DNA from: Streptomyces regalis
GTDB taxonomy: Bacteria > Actinomycetota > Actinomycetes > Streptomycetales > Streptomycetaceae
Assembly (NCBI RefSeq): GCF_001509475.1
Contig: NZ_LLZG01000115.1
Coordinates: 1 to 64,000, forward strand
Reading direction: 5' to 3'
DNA length: 64,000 nt
Of the stretch, positions 31,050-39,678 are shown in pieces; position 1 is the first letter of the stretch, and every line of letters begins with the position of its first letter. The notes under the pieces were generated by a model. It was not told where the DNA came from and made no database searches. It was given only the letters and a program-made list of their open reading frames with translations. The translations under genes were made by a program, and so were the position numbers.

Positions 31050-31071
31050 GGGCTGGTGCTGCATCCCTGAG
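31030..31071 (+). repeat. 21-bp tandem duplication at the end of the GNAT gene
   Basis: GGCTGGTGCTGCACCCCTGA plus G is repeated at once as GGCTGGTGCTGCATCCCTGA plus G, one base different. The unit includes the stop codon, so the second copy is untranslated. Confidence 0.7.
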
Positions 31072-31079
31072 CGCCGGTG

Positions 31080-31907
31080 CTACTCCTCCGACGTCGCCGC
31101 CCGCCAGGCCCTCACCAACTCCCGTACACTCCCGAAGCGTTCGCCGGGGTCGGTGCGGGTGGCCCGGTCGAGCACCGCCAGCTGGGCCGCCGTCCCCCGC
31201 CAGGCCCGCTCCTCGTCGCCGGCGTCCAGGAGGAGGCGGGTGGCGCGGCCGAGGGCGTGGACCGTGGTGCGGATGTCGATCAGCGCGCCGCGGCGGAACT
31301 CCTCGGGGGCCATGTAGCGGCGTGAGCCGGGGAGCCGGTCCTCGTCCAGCGTGAACGGGCCGGGGCGGTATTCGTCCAGGTCGATCAGGTGGAGTGCGTC
31401 GCCCTCGAAGTCGTACAGGAACGTGCCGTCGTAGAGGTCGACGGCGACGTGCCCCGCGGCCTCCACCGCCAGGTGCGCGTCCAGCACGCGGTCCACGGCA
31501 CGGTGGACCCGGTCGAGCGGCAGGGCGCGGAAGCGGGCCATGGGGCTGTCCGGGTGGGCGCGGCCGCCGTGGCTGCGGAGGGTGGGGTGGTACAGGACCT
31601 CGCCGGCGTGCCACGGCATCACCACCGCCGTACCGCCACTGCCCCGCACCTCGAAGCGGTGCAGCTGCGGGACGATCACCGGGTGGCGTACCGCCCGGTG
31701 GAACGCCCAGGCGCGGTCCAGGGAGCGCCGGGCCTGGTCGGTTGCCGCCTCCTTAACGAACCAGCGGTCGCCGTCCGGGAGTCGGACGCCGTACGACTCA
31801 CAGCCCGAGTCCTGGTCGCGGAAGGCGCGCAGCACCTCGCCCACGGAACGCAGATACGGCTCGACCTCGCCGACCTCGGCGAGGTCCAGCAGGGCGTGGC
31901 CGCTCAC
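31080..31907 (-). CDS. protein-kinase-like protein coupled to cebR
   Basis: A 275-residue protein with a degenerate Ser/Thr kinase layout: DRWFVKEA (ATP-binding Lys), HVAVDLYDGTFLYDF (catalytic-loop Asp, but no HRD and no Asn), LIDLDEY in place of DFG, and SRRYMAPEEFRRGALIDIRTTVHALG matching the APE/DxWxxG region. It may phosphorylate a small molecule or be an atypical kinase. The GTG start overlaps the cebR stop by 4 bases (GTGA), so it is made together with the CebR repressor; a link to sugar use is inferred only from that. Confidence 0.7.
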   Translation of the reverse strand: MSGHALLDLAEVGEVEPYLRSVGEVLRAFRDQDSGCESYGVRLPDGDRWFVKEAATDQARRSLDRAWAFHRAVRHPVIVPQLHRFEVRGSGGTAVVMPWHAGEVLYHPTLRSHGGRAHPDSPMARFRALPLDRVHRAVDRVLDAHLAVEAAGHVAVDLYDGTFLYDFEGDALHLIDLDEYRPGPFTLDEDRLPGSRRYMAPEEFRRGALIDIRTTVHALGRATRLLLDAGDEERAWRGTAAQLAVLDRATRTDPGERFGSVRELVRAWRAATSEE

Positions 31908-32959
31908 GACGACGCCCGCACCACCAGTTCCGTGGCCAGCACCTCCTGCGGGCGTTCCAGTCCCCGCGACGCCGCCGGCCGGCGATCCGCTATCTCGGCG
32001 AGGAGGAGGTCCAGCATCCGGCGGCCCATGTCCTCGATCGGCTGGCGGACGCTGGTGAGGGGCGGGTCCATGTGGCGGGCGATGGCCGAGTCGTCGTAGC
32101 CGACGAGGGCCACGTCCTCGGGGATGCGCAGGCCGGTCTCGCGCAGGGCCTGGCGGGCGCCCGCCGCCATCACGTCCGACCCCGCGAAGACCGCGTCCAG
32201 GTCGGGGCAGCGCTCCAGGAGCAGCTTCATCGCCCGGGCGCCGCCCTCCTCCGTGAAGTCGCCCGCCTCGATCAGCTGCTCGTCCACCTCGTGCCCCGCG
32301 TCGCGCAGGGCGTCGCGGTAGCCGTCGACGCGGCGCTGGGCGCCGTAGACGTCGAGGCGGCCGGTGATGTGGGCGATCCGCGTGCGGCCGCGGGACAGCA
32401 GGTGCTCGACGGCGGAGCGGGCGCCGCCGTAGTTGTCCGAGTCCACCGAGGTCAGGGTCTCCGCCGCCGACCTCGGGCCGCTGATCACCGCCGGGATCTC
32501 CAGCTGGGCCAGCAGGTCCGGCAGGGGGTCGTCGGCGTGGACCGAGACCAGCAGGACGCCGTCGACGCGGTGGGCCGCCAGGTACTGGGCCAGGCGACGC
32601 CGTTCCCGGTCGCTGCCCGCGAAGATCAGCAGCAGCTGCATCTCCGTCTCGGAGAGCTCGGCGCCGACACCCTTCAGCATGTCCGAGAAGTACGGTTCCG
32701 CGAAGAATCGCGTCTCCGGTTCGGGCACGACGAGTGCGATCGCGTCCGTGCGGTTCGCCGCCAGGGCTCGGGCCGCCGTGTTGGGGACGTAGCCGAGCTC
32801 CGCCACCGCCGCTTCCACCGCCGCGCGGGTCGCGTCGCTGACCCGGGGCGAGCCGTTGATCACCCGGGAGACGGTGCCCCGGCCCACGCCGGCGCGGGCC
32901 GCCACCTCTTCGAGGGTGGGCCGACCGCCGCTTCGGCCCCGCGCTCCGTGGGTTGCCAT
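31904..32959 (-). CDS. cebR: CebR, LacI-family repressor of cellobiose/cello-oligosaccharide use
   Basis: A 351-residue LacI-type regulator. HTH and hinge at residues 14-68 (PTLEEVAARAGVGRGTVSRVINGSPRVS; ALAANRTDAIALV), then a periplasmic-binding-like sensor domain (DGVLLVSVHADDPLPDLL, VDSDNYGGARSAVEHLL, DAVFAGSDVMAAGA, DVALVGYDDSAIARHMDPPLTSV). It lies divergently from cebEFG, with a perfect TGGGAGCGCTCCCA operator in the gap, and bglC carries a second operator. In streptomycetes CebR releases DNA on binding cellobiose or cellotriose. GGAG lies close to the ATG. Confidence 0.92.
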   Translation of the reverse strand: MATHGARGRSGGRPTLEEVAARAGVGRGTVSRVINGSPRVSDATRAAVEAAVAELGYVPNTAARALAANRTDAIALVVPEPETRFFAEPYFSDMLKGVGAELSETEMQLLLIFAGSDRERRRLAQYLAAHRVDGVLLVSVHADDPLPDLLAQLEIPAVISGPRSAAETLTSVDSDNYGGARSAVEHLLSRGRTRIAHITGRLDVYGAQRRVDGYRDALRDAGHEVDEQLIEAGDFTEEGGARAMKLLLERCPDLDAVFAGSDVMAAGARQALRETGLRIPEDVALVGYDDSAIARHMDPPLTSVRQPIEDMGRRMLDLLLAEIADRRPAASRGLERPQEVLATELVVRASS

Positions 32960-33195
32960 GGGGCTCCGCCTTCCGCCGTTGTCTTCACGCTGGCCTGGAA
33001 TTTAACAGTCCCGTCGGGGAGAGTGGCCGTCCCCGGGACTGCGGCCCCGGGCCCCCGCTCCGGCCTGAACCGCCTCGTTCTCAGCCGCCGGACCGGACCC
33101 GGCGGGTCCAGTTAACAGCCCGATAACTGAACGCATCTCTCCGCTCCGAGTCCCTTGACACCCCCGCCCGGACCGACGAACCTTCAACTCATCAC

Positions 33196-33215
33196 CTGTG
33201 GGAGCGCTCCCACAG
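33196..33215. promoter_or_regulatory. CebR operator upstream of cebE
   Basis: CTGTGGGAGCGCTCCCACAG is a perfect 20-base palindrome that includes the 14-base CebR consensus TGGGAGCGCTCCCA. It lies 115 bases before the cebE ATG and about 240 bases from cebR, in the divergent gap, so it can govern the transporter operon. Confidence 0.93.
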
Positions 33216-33330
33216 TACCTGACACATACACATCCCGCACGTTCCCCGCCCGAGCCGCAGCGAGTACCACGAACGGGCCCAACAGTGCAGTTGGCCGGGG
33301 GGTCGGCACGTCAGGCAACAGGAGGACGCA

Positions 33331-34656
33331 ATGCGCACGAGTACCCGCGGGTCCCGCAGGCTGATGGCCCTCGCGGCCGTCGCCGCGCTGACGACAGGGC
33401 TGCTCGCCGGCTGCGCCGAGGACTCGGACGACGGCTCTTCGAACGAGGGCGGTGGCAACGGCGGCGGTGGCAAGACCACCCTCACCATCGGCACCTTCGG
33501 CACCTTCGGCTACAAGCAGGCCGGCCTCTACGACGAGTACATGAAGCTCAACCCCGACATCACCATCAAGGAGAATGTCACCACCAAGACCGACGTCTAC
33601 TGGCCCAAGGTCCTCACCCGACTGCAGGCCGGCGCCGGCACCGACGACATCCAGGCGATCGAGGTCGGCAACGTCACCGAGGCCGTGCAGACGCAGGCCG
33701 ACAAGTTCGTCGACCTCGGCAAGGAGGTCGACAAGTCCCAGTGGCTGGACTGGAAGAACGCCCAGGCCACCACGAAGGACGGCAAGCTGATCGGGCTCGG
33801 CACCGACATCGGCCCGATGGCCGTCTGCTACCGCAAGGACCTGTTCCAGAAGGCCGGCCTGGAGACCGACCGCACCAAGCTCGCCGAGCAGTGGAAGGGC
33901 GACTGGGGCAAGTACGTCGACCTCGGCAAGGAGTACATGAAGAAGGCGCCGAGCGGCACCAAGTTCGTGGACTCCGCCTCCTCCGTCTACAACGCGGTCC
34001 TCAACGGTGAGAGCGAGCGGTACTACGACAAGGACGGCACCGTCGTCTGGGAGAAGTCCGCGGGCGTGAAGAAGGCGTGGGACACCGCCATGGAGGTGGC
34101 GACGAGCGACATGTCGGCGAAGCTGAAGCAGTTCGAGAAGCCGTGGGACCAGGGCTACGCCAACGCGACCTTCGCCACGGTGGCCTGCCCGGCGTGGATG
34201 ATCGGCTACATCCTGGAGCAGTCCGGTGACGCGGGCAAGGGCAAGTGGGACGTGGCGGCGGCGCCGACCGCGGGCAACTGGGGCGGTTCGTTCATCGGCG
34301 TGCCGACGGCGAGCAAGCACCAGAAGGAGGCCATCGCGCTGGCGAAGTGGCTGACCGCGCCCGAGCAGCAGGCGAAGGTCTTCGCCAAGCAGGCCAGCTT
34401 CCCGTCGGCCCCGTCGGCGTACCCGACCCTGAAGCCGGCGGCCGCCACCACCGAGTACTTCTCGAACGCGCCGATCACGGAGATCTTCTCCGCCTCGGCC
34501 GAGACCATCCCGACCCAGTACTTCGGCGTCAAGGACCAGCCGATCGGCACCGCGCTGACCGACATCGGCATCCTCCAGGTCGAGCAGCAGGGCAAGAGCC
34601 CTGAGGAGGGCTGGGACGCGGCCACCGAGGAGATCAAGGACGTGCTCGGCCAGTGA
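33331..34656 (+). CDS. cebE: CebE, cello-oligosaccharide-binding lipoprotein
   Basis: A 441-residue ABC solute-binding protein of family 1. Basic N-terminus, hydrophobic stretch, lipobox LLAGC with Cys28, then a Gly/Asn/Ser-rich spacer and TTLTIGTFGTFGYKQAGLYDEY. The extracellular lipoprotein binds cellobiose/cellotriose and hands it to CebF/CebG. AGGAGG sits 5 bases before the ATG. It is the first gene of cebEFG, whose members overlap; the ATPase is missing, as is usual because MsiK, encoded elsewhere, energises several Streptomyces sugar importers. Confidence 0.93.
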   Translation: MRTSTRGSRRLMALAAVAALTTGLLAGCAEDSDDGSSNEGGGNGGGGKTTLTIGTFGTFGYKQAGLYDEYMKLNPDITIKENVTTKTDVYWPKVLTRLQAGAGTDDIQAIEVGNVTEAVQTQADKFVDLGKEVDKSQWLDWKNAQATTKDGKLIGLGTDIGPMAVCYRKDLFQKAGLETDRTKLAEQWKGDWGKYVDLGKEYMKKAPSGTKFVDSASSVYNAVLNGESERYYDKDGTVVWEKSAGVKKAWDTAMEVATSDMSAKLKQFEKPWDQGYANATFATVACPAWMIGYILEQSGDAGKGKWDVAAAPTAGNWGGSFIGVPTASKHQKEAIALAKWLTAPEQQAKVFAKQASFPSAPSAYPTLKPAAATTEYFSNAPITEIFSASAETIPTQYFGVKDQPIGTALTDIGILQVEQQGKSPEEGWDAATEEIKDVLGQ

Positions 34657-35684
34657 CCAGCTCCAAGCAGGCCCTCGCGCACTCCGCGTCGAGCGCCGAC
34701 GCCGCGCCCGGTGAGCAGCCGGGCGCGGCCGGCCGCGCGCACGGTCGCGGTACGCCGCCTCCGCCGGGCCCGGGTTCCTGGCGCAGCAAGCTGTACCGCT
34801 GGGACATGAAGGCGTCGCCGTACGCGTTCATCTCCCCCTTCTTCATCGTGTTCGGCGCGTTCTCGCTGGTCCCGCTGCTGTACACGGCCTGGTACTCGCT
34901 GCACAACGTGCAGTTGGCCGACCTGGATGGCCAGTCCTGGGCCGGGCTGAAGAACTACGAGAACCTGCTGTCCTCGGACTTCTTCTGGAACTCGCTGTGG
35001 GTCACCTTCGCCATCGGCGTGATCTCCACGGTGCCGCAGCTGCTGATGGCGATCGGCCTGGCGCACCTGCTCAACTACAAGCTGCGCGGCTCGACCGTGT
35101 GGCGGGTCGTGATGCTCACCCCGTACGCCACCTCGGTGGCGGCGGCGACGCTGGTGTTCGTGCTGCTGTACTCCTGGGACGGCGGCATGATCAACTGGAT
35201 GCTCGGCTTCGTCGGGATCGATCCGGTCAACTGGACCGAGTCCGACTGGGGTTCAAAGTTCGCCGTGTCGACGATCGTCATCTGGCGGTGGACGGGCTAC
35301 AACGCGCTGATCTACCTCGCCGCCATGCAGGCCATCCCGGCCGATCTGTACGAGTCGGCGGCGATGGACGGCGCCAACCGCTGGCAGCAGTTCATCCATG
35401 TGACGATCCCGCAGCTCCGGCCGACGATCCTGTTCACGGTGGTCGTCTCGACCATCGGCGCGACCCAGCTCTTCGGCGAGCCCCTGCTGTTCGGTGGGGT
35501 CAGCGGCTCGAAGGGCGGCTCGGGTCACCAGTTCCAGACGCTCGGCCTGTACATGTACGACCAGGGCTGGATCATCGGCAACCTCGGCAAGGCGTCCGCG
35601 ATCGCCTGGTCGATGTTCCTGATCCTGCTGATCGTCGCCGCGGTCAATCTGCTGATCTCCCGACGGCTGAGGAAGTCCCAATGA
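34653..35684 (+). CDS. cebF: CebF, sugar ABC transporter permease
   Basis: A 343-residue MalF-type permease with six helices after a ~55-residue Pro/Ala-rich cytoplasmic leader: [21 protein letters not shown] is the first helix, and the EAA loop reads [25 protein letters not shown], the docking site for the ATPase. The GTG start overlaps the cebE stop (GTGA). It pairs with CebG as the membrane channel for cello-oligosaccharides. Confidence 0.92.
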   Translation: MTSSKQALAHSASSADAAPGEQPGAAGRAHGRGTPPPPGPGSWRSKLYRWDMKASPYAFISPFFIVFGAFSLVPLLYTAWYSLHNVQLADLDGQSWAGLKNYENLLSSDFFWNSLWVTFAIGVISTVPQLLMAIGLAHLLNYKLRGSTVWRVVMLTPYATSVAAATLVFVLLYSWDGGMINWMLGFVGIDPVNWTESDWGSKFAVSTIVIWRWTGYNALIYLAAMQAIPADLYESAAMDGANRWQQFIHVTIPQLRPTILFTVVVSTIGATQLFGEPLLFGGVSGSKGGSGHQFQTLGLYMYDQGWIIGNLGKASAIAWSMFLILLIVAAVNLLISRRLRKSQ

Positions 35685-36580
35685 CAGCGACCCAACTGAC
35701 TCCCCCTCAGGCCGAGAAGAAACCGCCCCGGCGGGCACGGACGCGCGTGATGGGCGCGGGCAAGCAGCTGCACGCCGGCCCGGTCACCTACATCGTGCTG
35801 ACCCTGTTCGCGCTGGTCTCGCTGGCCCCGCTGGTGTGGACGGCGATCGCGGCCTCGCGCACCAACACCCGGCTGGCGCAGACCCCGCCGCCGCTGTGGT
35901 TCGGCGGGAACCTGTTCAAGAACCTTCAGACCGCGTGGGAGGAGGCCGGGCTCGGCACCGCGATGGTCAACTCGGTGATCGTCGCGGGCACGATCACGGT
36001 CGCCACGGTGCTGTTCTCCACGCTCGCCGGGTTCGCCTTCGCCAAGCTGCGGTTCAAGTTCTCGAACCTTCTGCTCCTGCTGACGATCGGCACGATGATG
36101 GTGCCGCCGCAGCTGGCCGTCGTACCGCTGTATCTGTGGATGGCGGACCTCGGCTGGTCCAACCAGTTGCAGACGGTCGTCCTGCCGACGCTGGTGACCG
36201 CCTTCGGTGTGTTCTTCATGCGGCAGTACCTGGTGCAGGCGCTGCCGACCGAGCTGATCGAGGCGGCGCGGGTGGACGGCGCGAGCAGTCTGCGGGTCGT
36301 CTGGCACGTGGTGTTCCCCGCCGCCCGGCCCGCGATGGCCGTCCTCGGCCTGCTGACCTTCGTGTTCGCCTGGAACGACTTCCTGTGGCCGATCATCGCC
36401 CTGAACCAGGAGAACCCGACCGTGCAGGTCGCGCTCAACTCGCTCGGCACCGGCTATGTCCCCGACCAGTCGGTGATCATGGCGGGCGCCCTGCTCGGCA
36501 CACTGCCGCTGCTGATCGCCTTCCTTCTCTTCGGCAAGCAGATCGTGGGCGGCATCATGCAGGGCGCGATCAAGGGCTGA
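35681..36580 (+). CDS. cebG: CebG, sugar ABC transporter permease
   Basis: A 299-residue MalG-type permease. Six helices, starting with [21 protein letters not shown]. The EAA loop is [26 protein letters not shown], followed by [13 protein letters not shown], typical of MalG. It overlaps cebF by ATGA. A 10-bp GC hairpin follows its stop, ahead of bglC. Confidence 0.93.
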   Translation: MTATQLTPPQAEKKPPRRARTRVMGAGKQLHAGPVTYIVLTLFALVSLAPLVWTAIAASRTNTRLAQTPPPLWFGGNLFKNLQTAWEEAGLGTAMVNSVIVAGTITVATVLFSTLAGFAFAKLRFKFSNLLLLLTIGTMMVPPQLAVVPLYLWMADLGWSNQLQTVVLPTLVTAFGVFFMRQYLVQALPTELIEAARVDGASSLRVVWHVVFPAARPAMAVLGLLTFVFAWNDFLWPIIALNQENPTVQVALNSLGTGYVPDQSVIMAGALLGTLPLLIAFLLFGKQIVGGIMQGAIKG

Positions 36581-36612
36581 CGCCCGGACCGGCCACTTCT
36601 CTCGTACGGCTT

Positions 36613-36646
36613 CCGGGGGCCGCGCCACCGTCGCCCCGGCCCCCGG
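36613..36646 (+). terminator. hairpin between cebG and bglC
   Basis: CCGGGGGCCG and CGGCCCCCGG form a perfect 10-bp stem around a 14-base loop. It sits midway in the 125-base gap, so part of the cebEFG transcript should end here, with bglC also able to use its own operator-controlled signal downstream. Confidence 0.6.
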
Positions 36647-36692
36647 CTCCTTCCCCCCTCCCCTCCTACCCGTCGGTCTCCACGACCCCCTA

Positions 36693-36706
36693 TGGGAGCG
36701 CTTCCA
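36693..36706. promoter_or_regulatory. CebR operator overlapping the bglC ribosome-binding site and start
   Basis: TGGGAGCGCTTCCA differs from the CebR consensus TGGGAGCGCTCCCA by one base. Its GGGAG is spaced 7 bases from ATG 36706, and its last A is the first base of that ATG, so the operator contains the Shine-Dalgarno sequence. If translation starts instead at the in-frame ATG 36718, the operator lies 11 bases upstream of the start. Confidence 0.88.
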
Positions 36707-38136
36707 TGCCTGAGCCCATGTCCTCCGTGTCCTTTCCCCCCGCCTTCCTCTGGGGCGCGGCGACGTCCGCGTACCAGATCGAGGGAGCGGTGCGGGAGGA
36801 CGGCCGTACCCCGTCCATCTGGGACACCTTCAGCCATACGCCGGGCCGGACGGCCGGCGGCGACCACGGTGACATCGCTGTCGACCACTACCACCGCTAC
36901 CGCGATGACGTGGCGATGATGGCCGAGCTGGGGCTGTCGGCGTACCGCTTCTCGATCTCCTGGTCGCGGGTGCAGCCGACCGGCCGGGGCCCGGCGGTGC
37001 AGCGGGGCCTGGACTTCTACCGCCGCCTGGTGGACGAGCTGCTGGCGCACGGCATCAAGCCCGCCGTCACCCTCTACCACTGGGACCTCCCCCAGGAGCT
37101 GGAGGACGCGGGCGGCTGGCCGGAGCGCGACACGGCGTACCGGTTCGCCGAGTACGCGCAGATCGTCGGCGAGGCGCTCGGCGACCGAGTGGAGCAGTGG
37201 ATCACGCTCAACGAGCCGTGGTGCAGCGCGTTCCTGGGCTACGGGTCGGGTGTGCACGCGCCGGGCCGCACCGAGCCGGCGGCGACGCTGCGGGCATCTC
37301 ACCACCTCAACCTGGCGCACGGGCTGGGTACGTCGGCGCTGCGTTCGGTGATGCCGACCCGCAACTCGGTGGCCCTCAGCCTCAACTCCTCGGTGGTGCG
37401 GCCGGTTTCGCAGGACCCGGCGGACCTGGCGGCGGCCCGGAAGATCGACGACCTGGCCAACGGGGTCTTCCACGGCCCGATCCTGCACGGGGCGTACCCG
37501 GAGAGCCTGTACGCGGCGACGGAGCTGGTCACCGACTGGTCGTACGTCCTGGAGGGCGACCTGGCGGCGATCAACCAGCCGTTGGACGCGCTGGGGCTGA
37601 ACTACTACACCCCGACACTGGTGTCGGCGGCCGAGCCCGAGGCCAACGGCCCGCGGGCGGACGGCCACGGGGCGAGCGAGCACTCGCCGTGGCCCAGCGC
37701 GGACGACGTGATGTTCCACCAGACCCCGGGTGACCGCACCGAAATGGGCTGGACGATCGACCCGACCGGCCTGCACGAGCTGATCATGCGGTACACGCGC
37801 GAGGCTCCGGGCCTGCCCCTGTACATCACCGAGAACGGCGCGGCGTACGACGACAAGCCGGACCCCGACGGCCGCGTCCACGACCCGGAGCGCATCGCCT
37901 ACCTGCACGGCCATCTCTCCGAGGTCCGCCGCGCGATCGCCGACGGCGCCGATGTCCGGGGTTACTACCTGTGGTCCCTGATGGACAACTTCGAGTGGGC
38001 GTACGGCTACGAGAAGCGGTTCGGGGCGGTGTACGTCGACTACTCGACGCTGACTCGGACGCCGAAGTCGAGCGCGTACTGGTATGGGGAGGCGGCGCGG
38101 ACGGGGGTGTTGCCGGCGGTGGAGTCGGAAATCTAG
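36706..38136 (+). CDS. bglC: BglC, beta-glucosidase (GH1)
   Basis: A 476-residue cytoplasmic GH1 enzyme with no signal peptide. [19 protein letters not shown] at the N-terminus, WITLNEPW with acid/base Glu170, [12 protein letters not shown] with nucleophile Glu376, and [17 protein letters not shown] near the C-terminus. It splits imported cellobiose/cellotriose to glucose and so destroys the CebR inducer. The start at ATG 36706 is favoured by GGGAG 7 bases before it; ATG 36718 also fits the family. It follows cebEFG under a second CebR operator. Confidence 0.94.
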   Translation: MPEPMSSVSFPPAFLWGAATSAYQIEGAVREDGRTPSIWDTFSHTPGRTAGGDHGDIAVDHYHRYRDDVAMMAELGLSAYRFSISWSRVQPTGRGPAVQRGLDFYRRLVDELLAHGIKPAVTLYHWDLPQELEDAGGWPERDTAYRFAEYAQIVGEALGDRVEQWITLNEPWCSAFLGYGSGVHAPGRTEPAATLRASHHLNLAHGLGTSALRSVMPTRNSVALSLNSSVVRPVSQDPADLAAARKIDDLANGVFHGPILHGAYPESLYAATELVTDWSYVLEGDLAAINQPLDALGLNYYTPTLVSAAEPEANGPRADGHGASEHSPWPSADDVMFHQTPGDRTEMGWTIDPTGLHELIMRYTREAPGLPLYITENGAAYDDKPDPDGRVHDPERIAYLHGHLSEVRRAIADGADVRGYYLWSLMDNFEWAYGYEKRFGAVYVDYSTLTRTPKSSAYWYGEAARTGVLPAVESEI

Positions 38137-38153
38137 CGGAGGGGGCCGACCAG

Positions 38154-38239
38154 GGGACGGGGCGCGGCACGTGGAGGGGACGGGGCGCGGCACGTGGAGG
38201 GGACGGGGCGCGGCACGTGGAGGGGACGTGCCGCGCCCC
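38154..38239 (+). repeat. three 23-bp tandem repeats plus an inverted arm, downstream of bglC
   Basis: The 23-base unit, GGGACGGGGCGCGGCACGTG followed by GAG, is repeated three times exactly (38154-38176, 38177-38199, 38200-38222). The last is followed by GGGACGTGCCGCGCCCC. GGGGCGCGGCACGT of the third unit (38205-38218) pairs perfectly with ACGTGCCGCGCCCC (38226-38239): a 14-bp stem, 7-base loop. Any of the three units could pair with the single arm. It probably terminates bglC transcription. The remaining ~160 bases before the next gene show nothing distinct. Confidence 0.85.
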
Positions 38240-38398
38240 GGCGCGGGCGGGACCCGAGGGTGTTGGCCCAGTCGACATCCGTGCCTGGCTGCCGGAATCG
38301 GCATGGACGAAATGGCAGGTCAGGCGTACGGTGCCATCGCACGCGATCTTCCGCGGGCCGTCGCAGTTCCTTTTCCTTGCCCGTGGGGGGCCTCCGTC

Positions 38399-39106
38399 AT
38401 GTCCGAGTTCGAGAATCCACCACCGCATGCCCTGCTGCCCCGCCCGATCCCGCGCCAGTCGCGCTGGATGCTCATCACGGTGTCGGCGTTGCTCGCGGCG
38501 ACGGCCCTCAGTGATGTGTTCGCCGTGTATGCGGGTGTCCGGCTGTACACCCTGGTCGAAGGGGACTTCGGCTTCGTCGCCGCCCCGCAAGGGCAACTGG
38601 ACGCCGCGTATGCGCAGTACGAGACGGCCGGAAGAATCCAGATCTCCGCGTACGTTCCCTGTGCCGTCATGTTCGTCGTCTGGTTCTTCCGGATGCGGCG
38701 CAGCACCGGGCTGCTGGCACCGGACCGGTTCCGCAACGGCCCGGGATGGGCCATCGGGGCCTGGTTCATCCCGATCGCGAACCTGTGGATGCCGTATCGC
38801 ATCGCCCTCGACATGTGGGGAGCCGCGTCCCCGCTGCCGGCCGACGGCGAGCCTTACCGTTCACCGGTCTGGCCGGTGAATCTGTGGTGGGGGCTGTTCG
38901 CTTCCAGCACCCTGCTCGGCCGGTACGCCGACAGGAAGTTCGGCCGAGCCGACACCCTCGTGGAAGTGCGCGACGCGGTCACGCAGTACATGGTGTCCGA
39001 CGCCCTGGAGATCGCCGCGGCGGGCGCCGCGGTGTACTTCGTCGTCCGTCTGACAGCCATGCAGTGGCAGAAGACCACCGAGGGGCCGTACCTGACCGCG
39101 ATGTAG
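38399..39106 (+). CDS. DUF4328 membrane protein
   Basis: A 235-residue membrane protein with about four to six helices and a Pro-rich start (PPPHALLPRPIP). The DUF4328 core is clear: RFRNGPGWAIGAWFIPIANLWMPYRIALDMW, with the Gly-Trp/Pro pattern, then NLWWGLFASSTLLGRYADR. Function unknown; such proteins are common in Streptomyces. GGGGGG stands 7-8 bases before the ATG. Its stop directly abuts the broken SUKH-like sequence that follows. Confidence 0.8.
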   Translation: MSEFENPPPHALLPRPIPRQSRWMLITVSALLAATALSDVFAVYAGVRLYTLVEGDFGFVAAPQGQLDAAYAQYETAGRIQISAYVPCAVMFVVWFFRMRRSTGLLAPDRFRNGPGWAIGAWFIPIANLWMPYRIALDMWGAASPLPADGEPYRSPVWPVNLWWGLFASSTLLGRYADRKFGRADTLVEVRDAVTQYMVSDALEIAAAGAAVYFVVRLTAMQWQKTTEGPYLTAM

Positions 39107-39678
39107 CGATCGCGATCCGGAGTCGGCCTCCCCAGATCACCGCGGCCGAGGACCGGCTCGGTCTTCGCCTTCCGGCCGCACTGACGTCCTGCTACCGCCT
39201 CCTGGGACAGCGCGACGATCTCACCAGCCGCCAGGGCCGGCTGCTGAGTCCCGATCAGTTGCGGCTCGATGAGGACATGCTGGTCTTCCGCGTCGAGAAT
39301 CAGCACTGCGCGTTCTGGGGCATTCGCGTCTCCCAGCTCACGCAGCCGGATCCTCCGGTGGTCTTCCGCGAGCGCACCCGCGGCGGCCGAACGCCGTGGA
39401 GGCCGTTCCTGGTGCGTCTGTCGTGGGCAACGGTGGAAATGGTCCTGTCCGAGGCCCTGCTGTCCGCAGATCCCGACGACGACATCTCAGACAACCGCGA
39501 ACTGGACGACGAGACCCTCCAGGGAATCGAGGAACACTTCGAGCGCCTGCCCCTCCCCGACTACCCCTCGTGGGCGGACCCCGATGGCGCGCCCGTGCGC
39601 TGGTTCGCCGACTCCGAGCTCATCCTGCGCGACGACGCCCGGCACTGGCTGTGGGTACGCAGCCGGACTGATGCTCGG
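39107..39678 (+). pseudogene. truncated SUKH (SMI1/KNR4)-like gene fragment
   Basis: Right after the DUF4328 stop, an open frame encodes ITAAEDRLGLRLPAALTSCY, RLLSPDQLRLDEDMLVFRVE, NQHCAFWGIRV, EMVLSEALLSADPDDD and VRWFADSELILRDDARHWLW, which read like the body of a SUKH-family protein (immunity/housekeeping type). No start codon exists between the upstream stop and the first recognisable residue. At the other end the sequence ceases to look like the family within ~10 bases of the stop of the convergent chitinase gene. Both ends are therefore missing and it is unlikely to be expressed. Confidence 0.6.

Noticed and set aside
38154..38239. Repeat array considered as a CRISPR
   Set aside because: Repeats abut without spacers and no cas genes are present.
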